Positions 15,057 to 21,491 of a stretch of DNA of 29,054 bases are shown one piece after another. The notes under the pieces were generated by a model, which was not told where the DNA came from, did not search any database, and saw only the letters and a program-made list of their open reading frames with translations. The DNA comes from Mesonia sediminis (GTDB lineage: Bacteria > Bacteroidota > Bacteroidia > Flavobacteriales > Flavobacteriaceae): the NCBI RefSeq assembly GCF_042684705.1, contig NZ_JBHULZ010000005.1, positions 1-29,054 on the forward strand, read 5' to 3'. The translations under genes were made by a program, and so were the position numbers. Positions within the stretch are counted from its first letter, which is position 1. Each line of letters starts with the position of its first letter.

Positions 15057-16787
15057 TTGCTATCTCGCTATCTCGCTATCTCGCTATCTCGCTATCTCGC
15101 TCTGATTTTGGTCGCTTTACTATATTCTTGTACGCTAGATGATTTAGAAGACAAGCCGATAACCTCAAATACAAGTAAAAAGAAAGCTCAGCTAACAAAT
15201 CTTACTTACGAAGATTTAAAAAACGAAAGCGCTGTTATTAATATAGTGAACCAAATACAACAATATAACAACGGGGTTGCACGTGGTGTTTTTGATGAAA
15301 CTTTCCAAATGACATTAGATACCAATAAAATTGTGAAAATAGAGAGCGAATTGCGTCACTCTTATACTTTTAAAATTCTCGAAGATTCGCTAGACACTAA
15401 TATAACTAGAAATTTAGTTTTAGATTATATTAGTCAGGAGTACGGTTATTTTGCGTATATTTTTGAGTATAACCTTACGGCAAATGAAATGGAATCGGTA
15501 CAAAGGGGTGAGTTTGTGGATTTGCAAAACCACTTAAACTTATATACCTATGACACAGATTTTTCCAATAATGTGGTAAATGGTTTAGAGTTCTGTACAA
15601 ATGTAGTCTATATAGCAGAACGGGCATGTACAAAGGGAGGACATTCCTATTCTATGGGCAATGCGGGAGATTGTCCTTTACCAGAAAAAGATCAGCCTCA
15701 ACCAGCCACTTTTGTAATTCAAGTTTCAATTTGTGATAATGGTGGTGGCGGAGGCACGGTTTCTTCGCCTTCGATGCCAGGAACTTGGAATCCTAGTAGT
15801 GGAGGAGGTGGAACTGGTTATGGTAGTGTTACTACATATCCTGGAAATTCAACAAATCCAGGTAGCCCAAATAACAATCCTAATCCAGACCGCGAACCTA
15901 TAGATATTTTTTTAGACGGGATAGAAACTATGCCAATATTAAATTTAGCTAGTATAGAAGGTCGCTTTTACAACAATCTTCCTGCCTCTCTTCAATACTT
16001 TTGGGACTATGATTTAAGTGTTCACCAAAAGAATCAAATTCTCGATTTCTTAGAAAACAATAAAGAACCAGGACAACTTTATCCCACTCAAGAAGCCGAA
16101 GCTTTTGCGGAGGAGGTGTTGGAGATTTTCGCCGAGAATGCAGACATTGATTGGAGCCATATCGAAAATTGGTTTTTGGGAGAAAACCCCGGATCTGATT
16201 CTTCAGAAATTATCGATCCAGAAAATATAACCTATGATGCTCCTTTAACACAGCAAAATTTACCTTCGATGACCGATTTTGTAAATAATTTTCCTAAAGA
16301 GGGAAGTCCTGGAAATTATACTGAGATGTCTACTCCAGATGTTTATGAATTGGTAGGAGGCTCTTTATGGATAAGCCATCAAAATGATGTAAATAATAAT
16401 TATCAAAATGCCTGTGCTATCAGAGGTTCAAGGGGGCTATTATATTCAGGAATAGACATTCCTGTTTTACATTATGACACTCAACGCACTCAAAAAGGAG
16501 GCGACCAAAAAAATTATATTTTAGATGCAGTTTCATTTGATAAATTTATGAGAGATAAATTTGGAGCACCAACATATGAATTAACGCCCCCTGACTGTAA
16601 TGATTTAGAAAAAGTGACGGATTTTCTGGAAGGAAAAAATGGAATTTATGTAATTGTTAATTCTAGTCATGGGCAAGCTGGTTATTCAGGTCATGTTGAT
16701 GCTATTATTGATGGAAAATGTATTAGTAATGCTTATGCAACACCCAATGGTGGGGTTAAATCTATAGCTATATGGGAACTAAATTAA
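15057..16787 (+). CDS. putative phase-variable lipoprotein effector with C-terminal Tae4-type peptidoglycan amidase domain
   Basis: The ORF encodes about 576 residues. Its N-terminus is a lipoprotein signal ending ALILVALLYSC. The only fitting ATG (15034, MKKVFSDF) is out of frame at the present repeat number; the ORF as it stands can start only at TTG 15057. Residues about 26-225 form an unrecognised domain with several Cys. A Gly/Ser/Asn/Pro linker (about 226-275) and a second unknown domain (about 276-400) follow. Residues about 405-576 resemble Tae4, a DL-endopeptidase toxin that cuts peptidoglycan peptides: NACAIR holds Cys453, GHVDAI holds His546, and the protein ends near SIAIWEL. Its last 16 nt overlap the immunity-like gene. 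No T6SS structural genes are nearby, so the delivery route is unknown. Confidence 0.78.
   Translation: MLSRYLAISLSRYLALILVALLYSCTLDDLEDKPITSNTSKKKAQLTNLTYEDLKNESAVINIVNQIQQYNNGVARGVFDETFQMTLDTNKIVKIESELRHSYTFKILEDSLDTNITRNLVLDYISQEYGYFAYIFEYNLTANEMESVQRGEFVDLQNHLNLYTYDTDFSNNVVNGLEFCTNVVYIAERACTKGGHSYSMGNAGDCPLPEKDQPQPATFVIQVSICDNGGGGGTVSSPSMPGTWNPSSGGGGTGYGSVTTYPGNSTNPGSPNNNPNPDREPIDIFLDGIETMPILNLASIEGRFYNNLPASLQYFWDYDLSVHQKNQILDFLENNKEPGQLYPTQEAEAFAEEVLEIFAENADIDWSHIENWFLGENPGSDSSEIIDPENITYDAPLTQQNLPSMTDFVNNFPKEGSPGNYTEMSTPDVYELVGGSLWISHQNDVNNNYQNACAIRGSRGLLYSGIDIPVLHYDTQRTQKGGDQKNYILDAVSFDKFMRDKFGAPTYELTPPDCNDLEKVTDFLEGKNGIYVIVNSSHGQAGYSGHVDAIIDGKCISNAYATPNGGVKSIAIWELN
15059..15101 (+). repeat. 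octanucleotide simple-sequence repeat, five copies of GCTATCTC plus GCT
   Basis: Units lie at 15059-15066, 15067-15074, 15075-15082, 15083-15090 and 15091-15098, all identical. They fall inside the region that encodes the signal peptide of the effector lipoprotein. Eight is not a multiple of three, so each gain or loss of a unit shifts the frame. In any frame the repeat encodes the same eight-residue cycle, LSRYLAIS, so the coding is preserved while the frame moves. From ATG 15034 the present five copies lead to a TGA at 15103 after 23 codons. Four or seven copies would join that ATG to the long ORF. Confidence 0.95.
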
Positions 16788-17203
16788 ATCCTTTGATTTT
16801 ATTTTTACTTTTGATTTCTTGTAAAACTGAAAAAGTAACCAATGATACAGTGGGTAGCACAGAAAAGGAATATGTGATTGCTTTTAAAAAAAGTGTTCTT
16901 ATGGGATGCCTAAATGAAATCACAAATAATGAATTTGGCAAATCTTTATACAATGAATATAATGATATTGGTCTTTATACCGAAGTCGCTATTATCTCTC
17001 ACGGAAATGTAGATTATGCAAGCTCGTTGGGTAGCAAATATTATGAAAAACTTGAACCTGTTAACTATCCTGATGTTACTGGTAAAAAACAGGGTTATAG
17101 CAAATGTATAAACTATGCATTTTATAACGAAGAAATTGATTCTATAGCTAAAGCAAAATATAGGAAATTAAAAAATGCTAATATGGGATATGAGTATGAT
17201 TAA
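16772..17203 (+). CDS. lipoprotein, probable Tai4-type amidase immunity protein
   Basis: The 143-residue product begins MGTKLNPLILFLLLISC, a clear SPII signal with lipobox LISC, so the mature protein is lipid-anchored in the periplasm. That is where a peptidoglycan amidase would act. The mature part has FKKSVLMGCLNEITN, YTEVAIISHG and GYSKCINYAFYNEEIDSIAK. This pattern resembles Tai4 immunity proteins, including a pair of well-separated cysteines that may form a disulfide. The ATG lies within the end of the effector gene in another frame (16-nt overlap), which implies translational coupling. The position, localisation and family resemblance together make immunity the best call; the sequence match alone is moderate. 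Confidence 0.72.
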   Translation: MGTKLNPLILFLLLISCKTEKVTNDTVGSTEKEYVIAFKKSVLMGCLNEITNNEFGKSLYNEYNDIGLYTEVAIISHGNVDYASSLGSKYYEKLEPVNYPDVTGKKQGYSKCINYAFYNEEIDSIAKAKYRKLKNANMGYEYD

Positions 17204-17230
17204 TATAGTTATAAACCTTTGGTAGTATTT

Positions 17231-17396
17231 TTTTCTAAAATGAAAAAATGGAATCTATGTAATTGTTAATTCAACTCACGGGCAAGCTGGTTATTTAGGT
17301 CTTGTTGATGCTATTATTGCTGGAGAGTGTATTAGTAATGCTTATGCAACACCTAATGGCGGTGTTAAATCCTTAGCGATATGGGGAATAAATTGA
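17231..17396 (+). pseudogene. remnant of a second Tae4 effector tail
   Basis: The frame from 17244 to TGA 17394-17396 reads KNGIYVIVNSTHGQAGY, continuing to SLAIWGIN. It is colinear with the last 50 codons of the effector (16635-16787), at an exact offset of 609 bp and with no gaps. The catalytic His is lost: the GHVDAI site reads GLVDAI. There is no start codon and the Cys part is missing. Homology begins near 17231 (TTTTCT, as at 16622). Confidence 0.88.
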
Positions 17397-17702
17397 CTTT
17401 TTTTATTGTTTATTCGGGTGTTTATTCTTTTTGGGATGTAAATCTAAAAGAGATTCAATTTATCAATAAAAAAAGATTTTATGTTTGCCTATAAAGTAAG
17501 CGTATTTTATGGTTGTTTAAATGGAGCTACAAATAATAATTTTTCAAAATTTTCAAAAAATAATAATGATTTAGGATTAGCACCGATGGTGGCTATCATT
17601 TACCATGCAGAAACGAAAGAAGCAACTGAATTTGGAGAAAAATACTCAAAGGGAATAAAACCTAGCACTTATAGTGATTATCAAGGAAAACCCCCGATTT
17701 AA
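17381..17702 (+). pseudogene. second, frameshifted Tai4-like immunity gene
   Basis: The ATG at 17381 overlaps the effector remnant as in copy one. Its frame reads MGNKLTFF, the lipobox FLGCK (Cys codon 17437-17439) is in another frame, and the body (17481-17702, YGCLNGATNN, LGLAPMVAII, ATEFGEKYSKGI) is in the third. At least two frameshifts therefore break the signal peptide. The body aligns with residues about 35-105 of the intact immunity protein but is clearly diverged. It may be an orphan immunity gene in decay; an internal ATG at 17481 could still yield a cytoplasmic fragment. Confidence 0.82.
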
Positions 17703-17704
17703 AA

Positions 17705-17902
17705 CTTATAGACACCACTTGGATCAAGAACCACCAAGACAAAATCATATATCCAGAACTTTTTGAGCGGTTTGATGTTATAGAGCTCTATAATATTTTA
17801 GTCTATAAAACCATATATTTAATAGAAGAAGAGAATTTTTTTGGTGATCAAGTATACGCAAGAGAGGTAAGAATGTATTCTAATTATAGTCTGCCAGAAT
17901 AA
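17705..17902 (+). pseudogene. 3' fragment of an unrecognised protein, possibly fused to the immunity remnant
   Basis: A 65-codon open frame (LIDTTWIKNHQDKII through MYSNYSLPE, TAA at 17900-17902) has a protein-like composition but no start. It lies in frame 2, whereas the preceding remnant is in frame 0 and ends at TAA 17700. Adding one C to the run of five C at 17691-17695 would join the two into one ORF (GKPPDLKLID). It does not resemble the C-terminus of the intact Tai4-like protein, so a chimeric gene is possible. No family was recognised. Confidence 0.5.
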
Positions 17903-18027
17903 TGAAAAAGTGAAGCTAAGAATTTTATAAATTAAAGTAATAAAGTAAAAATCTGTTTAGATACTACTTAGTAGGGAGGTATATAGGTTAAAGCATTTTA
18001 ATATTAAATAACTTATTATTGCTTCAT

Positions 18028-18103
18028 CTGGTACAAAAAGAAAAGGAATCATTCGGTTTTGAATGATTCCTTTTGCTATTCATTTTAAATTTTTAAAAGA
18101 ATT
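18028..18103. repeat. 76-bp direct repeat, left copy (displaced lysS terminator)
   Basis: Identical at every base to 19547-19622. It contains a perfect 14-bp hairpin (18041-18054 with 18061-18074, loop GGTTTT, ending in TTTT). The right copy is the natural 3' flank of lysS. This copy sits at the other end of a two-gene lipoprotein cassette, 1519 bp away. Confidence 0.95.
18041..18074. terminator. hairpin terminator in left 76-bp repeat
   Basis: The stem AAAAGGAATCATTC and its exact complement give A- and T-runs on both sides, so it can act in either direction. It lies 45 nt past the stop of the TraB-like gene on the minus strand. Confidence 0.8.
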
Positions 18104-18118
18104 AAAAATTTTCTAGTT

Positions 18119-18856
18119 TTATTTAAATAAATTTAGAGAGTCAATTTTCTTATAACCATTTTGCTGAAAACCTCCTTTTATAAAATTAAAATGACCACGT
18201 CCATACACTAAAGCTATTTTTTTTAGCTTAGACTCATATACGCGTTTTTCGATGGTATCATTTCTGGTATACATAATGATTTCATCTGCACGAACTTCAG
18301 GTACAGTTTCACACTTGTATTTCTCTAAATAATCGGTTTCCCAGTCGCATTGAGTTAATTGAATATTTCCATATTTTGCTTCATAAATATCAATTAACTC
18401 ATCCATAGGTATATCTACAATCATGTCTTGAGGTTGCATTCCTAAATTTTCTCGATTTTGTGATATATAATTATTATTTCTTATTGCTCTTGGTAGAGAT
18501 TTATTTTTCTGATCTTTGTAATCACTCATATAAATTCCTAAAATTTTTCGCGTTTTTCGTGTCAACGTATCCATTTCCTGAGCAGTGAAAGCTGTAGAGT
18601 CCTTTAACGCTATACTTTCAAAAAATACTGTATAGCCTTGTTTGCGAAGCTTTTCTAATTTATACTTTACGTCAGCATAAAATTCGGGATGATTAATATG
18701 TACCATCGGGAATAGTACCAAAGTTTTATTTTCATTTTGATTAAAAAACACTTCAGTCTTAACCTCTTTGGACGTTAATAAACCAATAAGAAGTCGGTTA
18801 CAAGAGCAAATAAAAATAACGGTAAATATTAATAAAAAAAACTTTAGATATTTCAT
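18119..18856 (-). CDS. TraB/GumN (TIKI-like) family lipoprotein, putative
   Basis: The 245-residue protein starts MKYLKFFLLIFTVIFICSC, an SPII signal with the lipidated Cys at about residue 19. The ATG at 18856 is preferred over an adjacent GTG. LVLFPMVHINHPEFYADVKYKL near the N-terminus and IALVYGRGHFNFI near the C-terminus match the two signature regions of TraB/GumN proteins (GTxHvGxxxfY and GaGHxxG). Members of that superfamily include metal-dependent TIKI proteases, but most bacterial ones are uncharacterised. It lies in the cassette bracketed by the 76-bp repeats, co-directional with the Cys-rich lipoprotein gene (55-nt gap). Function within this cassette is unknown. Confidence 0.65.
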   Translation of the reverse strand: MKYLKFFLLIFTVIFICSCNRLLIGLLTSKEVKTEVFFNQNENKTLVLFPMVHINHPEFYADVKYKLEKLRKQGYTVFFESIALKDSTAFTAQEMDTLTRKTRKILGIYMSDYKDQKNKSLPRAIRNNNYISQNRENLGMQPQDMIVDIPMDELIDIYEAKYGNIQLTQCDWETDYLEKYKCETVPEVRADEIIMYTRNDTIEKRVYESKLKKIALVYGRGHFNFIKGGFQQNGYKKIDSLNLFK

Positions 18857-18911
18857 CACAATTTATCTTAAAGAAATTACCACAGCTTAGTGGTGATTTC
18901 TATAATTTATA

Positions 18912-19433
18912 TTAAAAAGGCACACCAGCATCCAACACTCTTATTGCTGTATCCACCCAACAATTTGCTTTACAAGTGCCTCTTCCATTTATTTTATTGC
19001 CATATTCATCTGTGTATTTATCCTTGCAGTCCTCAATACATTTTGCGTGAGGTGATAAATCCTCGTTAGGATTTTCTGGATCACTATGAGTTGATTCGAT
19101 AACTTCAAGCTCAAGTTCAGCCTTACTTAAACCTGTTATATTAAGTATATTTTCTGAAACTTCAAAAAAATGTAGGTCGTCATCTTCTTCCGATATTCCT
19201 ATTGTGAAAAGGATACTAATTTCTTCATCTAGAGATTCAATATAATATGGTCTTTCGATTTCGTAAATACTAATCTCAGATTGAGATTGATTCTCATAAT
19301 TATTCTTTTGCATAAAAACTTCAGAATTCTGCACCTTTTTACTATTACTTTCAACTATTGTGGGTTCATTTGAACAAGATAAAAGGACTAGTAGTAATAG
19401 TGAAATTTGTAGATAATTTGTAATATTTTTCAT
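18912..19433 (-). CDS. Cys-rich lipoprotein of unknown function
   Basis: The 173-residue protein has a lipoprotein signal, MKNITNYLQISLLLLVLLSC. The middle is acidic and low in aromatic residues. The last 45 residues hold four cysteines in two CxxxC pairs: CIEDC, then KINGRGTCKANCWVD, ending AGVPF. Such a tail could form a small disulfide or metal-bound module. I do not recognise the family. It is first in a two-gene unit with the TraB-like gene and has a good -7 element upstream. Its codon use and AT content match the rest of the accessory region rather than lysS. Confidence 0.75.
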   Translation of the reverse strand: MKNITNYLQISLLLLVLLSCSNEPTIVESNSKKVQNSEVFMQKNNYENQSQSEISIYEIERPYYIESLDEEISILFTIGISEEDDDLHFFEVSENILNITGLSKAELELEVIESTHSDPENPNEDLSPHAKCIEDCKDKYTDEYGNKINGRGTCKANCWVDTAIRVLDAGVPF

Positions 19434-19476
19434 AATTAATAATTAAAGAATTAAACATTAATCTGATCAGATATTT

Positions 19477-19484
19477 CAAAATTA
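19477..19484 (-). promoter_or_regulatory. -7 element TAATTTTG for the cassette genes
   Basis: Exact TAnnTTTG on the minus strand, 43 nt upstream of ATG 19433, giving a leader of roughly 35-40 nt. The region upstream is a TA dinucleotide run; no clear TTTG -33 is seen. Confidence 0.55.
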
Positions 19485-19546
19485 TCATATATATATATAA
19501 AGTTAAAAGTGTGTTAATTTAAGAGGGTTTATAATTAATGTGTCAG

Positions 19547-19622
19547 CTGGTACAAAAAGAAAAGGAATCATTCGGTTTTGAATGATTCCTTTTGCTATTC
19601 ATTTTAAATTTTTAAAAGAATT
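19547..19622. repeat. 76-bp direct repeat, right copy (3' flank of lysS)
   Basis: Identical to 18028-18103. Its last base is the first base of the lysS stop triplet as seen on the plus strand, so the repeat abuts the gene precisely. This looks like the ancestral copy. Confidence 0.95.
19560..19593 (-). terminator. lysS intrinsic terminator
   Basis: A 14-bp perfect stem with loop GGTTTT lies about 30 nt past the lysS stop, followed on the minus strand by a T-rich run (TTTTTGTACC). Confidence 0.85.
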
Positions 19623-21316
19623 TATTCTTCGAGCGCCACAAACAAACCATCATCAGTTTTGTTGACTGTGGCAAGATTATGTTTGCGTAAACCTTTGATG
19701 GCTTTGTCCCATTTTTTATTACTTAAGCCAGAAGACGCTTTAATACTTTCTAAGGCTTGCGGAGAATCTTTTTTTAGTAATTCTAAAACTGTTTTTTCCT
19801 CTTCCGTTAAATCCACCTTTTTACGTTCAGGTTTCATTTGAGGGAAAAACAATACTTCTTGTATAGATGGATTATTGGTTAAAAACATCATTAATCTATC
19901 CATCCCAATACCTAGGCCAGAAGTAGGGGGCATACCATATTCTAATGCACGTAAGAAATCTTCATCTATAAAGCCTGTAGCCTCATCGTCTCCTTTCTCA
20001 GACAAACGCAATTGTTCTTCAAATCGCTCTCGTTGATCAATTGGGTCATTCAACTCAGAATAGGCATTGGCAATCTCTTTACCGCAAACCATTAATTCAA
20101 ATCGCTCGGTAAGTTCAGGATTATCCCGGTGTTCTTTGGTAAGCGGACTCATATCTTTAGGGTAATCGGTTATGAAGGTAGGTTGAATATAATTGCCTTC
20201 GCATTTTTCACCAAAAATTTCGTCAATAAGCTTTCCTTTACCCATGGTTTCATCTACCTCAATTCCCATATCTAAAGCTGCTTGGCGGAGTTCTTCTTCA
20301 GATTTTCCTGTAATATCATAGCCGGTAAACTCTTTAATTGCATCGGTCATAGTAACCCGCTTATACGGAGCTTTAAAATCTACTTCGTGTTGTCCAAAAG
20401 TAGCTTTGGTTGTACCATTAACAGCGAGGGCACAATGCTCTATTAATTTCTCGGTAAAATCCATCATCCAATTGTAGTCTTTGTAAGCCACATAAATTTC
20501 CATTGCGGTAAATTCTGGATTATGGGTTCTATCCATCCCTTCATTTCTAAAATTTTTAGAAAATTCGTAAACCCCATCAAAACCACCAACGATAAGTCGT
20601 TTTAGATACAATTCATTAGCAATTCTTAAATATAAAGGTATGTCTAAAGCGTTGTGATGCGTTACAAAAGGTCTAGCAGCGGCACCTCCCGGTATAGACT
20701 GTAATATAGGCGTTTCTACTTCAAAATATCCTCGCTCATTAAAAAACTCACGCATGGCATTAAACAACTTGGTGCGTTTGATAAAGATATTTTTAACTTT
20801 AGGGTTAACCGCTAAATCGGCATAACGCTGGCGATAGCGTAATTCTGGATCATTAAATTTATCATACTCATTACCCTCTTTGTCTGCCTTGGGCAAAGGT
20901 AAAGGTTTAAGCGCCTTGCTCAATAAGGTAAAGTTTTTAACCAATACGGTTTTTTCGCCCACTTGTGTGTTAAAAAGCTCACCTTCGATTCCTATAAAAT
21001 CTCCTATATCTAATAGTTTTTTATAAACTTCATTGTATAATGTTTTATCCTCACCGCTACAAATTTCATCTCGATTAAAATATACTTGTATGCGGCCTTC
21101 GCTATCTTGTAGTTCTGCAAAAGAAGCTTTACCTTGTATACGTCTAGACATCAGTCTACCAGCAATACTTACCTGTTTCCCTTCTTTAAACTGATCTTTT
21201 ATGCTAGCCGATGTATGACTAACGTGATAAGATTCGGCCGGGTAAGGATTTATACCCATCTTTTTAAGAGAAGCAAGTTTTTCTCTTCTTACAAGTTCCT
21301 GTTCAGATAATTGCAT
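19622..21316 (-). CDS. lysS: lysyl-tRNA synthetase, class II
   Basis: The 564-residue enzyme charges tRNA-Lys. An N-terminal OB-fold anticodon-binding domain (about 50-160, with VSIAGRLMSRRIQGKASFAELQD) precedes the class II catalytic core. Motif 1 is FNERGYFEVETPIL, motif 2 FRNEGMDRTHNPEFTAMEIY, and motif 3 GLGIGMDRLMMFLT. About 60 residues follow motif 3 (LTEEEKTVLELLKKDSPQALES, then a winged-helix-like segment), longer than E. coli LysS but usual, as I recall, in Flavobacteriia. The promoter at 21341-21372 is one of the best in the window. The gene is monocistronic. Confidence 0.98.
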   Translation of the reverse strand: MQLSEQELVRREKLASLKKMGINPYPAESYHVSHTSASIKDQFKEGKQVSIAGRLMSRRIQGKASFAELQDSEGRIQVYFNRDEICSGEDKTLYNEVYKKLLDIGDFIGIEGELFNTQVGEKTVLVKNFTLLSKALKPLPLPKADKEGNEYDKFNDPELRYRQRYADLAVNPKVKNIFIKRTKLFNAMREFFNERGYFEVETPILQSIPGGAAARPFVTHHNALDIPLYLRIANELYLKRLIVGGFDGVYEFSKNFRNEGMDRTHNPEFTAMEIYVAYKDYNWMMDFTEKLIEHCALAVNGTTKATFGQHEVDFKAPYKRVTMTDAIKEFTGYDITGKSEEELRQAALDMGIEVDETMGKGKLIDEIFGEKCEGNYIQPTFITDYPKDMSPLTKEHRDNPELTERFELMVCGKEIANAYSELNDPIDQRERFEEQLRLSEKGDDEATGFIDEDFLRALEYGMPPTSGLGIGMDRLMMFLTNNPSIQEVLFFPQMKPERKKVDLTEEEKTVLELLKKDSPQALESIKASSGLSNKKWDKAIKGLRKHNLATVNKTDDGLFVALEE

Positions 21317-21340
21317 AACTATATTTTATTATTAAAGGCG

Positions 21341-21372
21341 CAAAGATACTTACAAACTTTATAGCAATCAAA
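21341..21372 (-). promoter_or_regulatory. lysS promoter, TTTG-20 nt-TATCTTTG
   Basis: On the minus strand TTTG (21372-21369) is followed after 20 nt by TATCTTTG (21348-21341), a complete Bacteroidota sigma-70 promoter. It lies 24 nt before the lysS ATG. Confidence 0.85.
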
Positions 21373-21410
21373 AATCTCGATTTATTTCGTTAGCCTATGT
21401 TTATAAAACC

Positions 21411-21450
21411 TTAAGCTAAGCTTAAAATTCATTCCTCTTTTAAAGAGGAA
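21411..21450. promoter_or_regulatory. two adjacent inverted repeats upstream of lipB
   Basis: TTAAGCT-A-AGCTTAA (21411-21425) and TTCCTCTTT-T-AAAGAGGAA (21432-21450) are both perfect, each with a 1-nt centre and 6 bp between them. The second ends 3 bp before a -7-like TATCTTTA (21454-21461), where RNA polymerase would contact the spacer. They could be operators of lipB or, for the first, of divergent lysS. No regulator is identified. Confidence 0.55.
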
Positions 21451-21491
21451 TTGTATCTTTATCCTCATTTTAAGACCTACACACATAAGAG

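Noticed and set aside
15057..16787. Calling the effector a dead pseudogene because its ATG is out of frame
   Set aside because: The rest of the ORF is intact for over 570 codons with conserved catalytic residues, and the frame break lies exactly in an unstable repeat, which favours switching over decay.
15034..17203. A T6SS gene cluster
   Set aside because: No Tss, Hcp, VgrG, PAAR or ClpV-like gene is present in the window; only an effector-like domain and immunity-like gene are seen.
18028..19622. Insertion sequence or composite transposon
   Set aside because: The 76-bp repeats are direct, contain a terminator, and flank no transposase, integrase or terminal inverted repeats.
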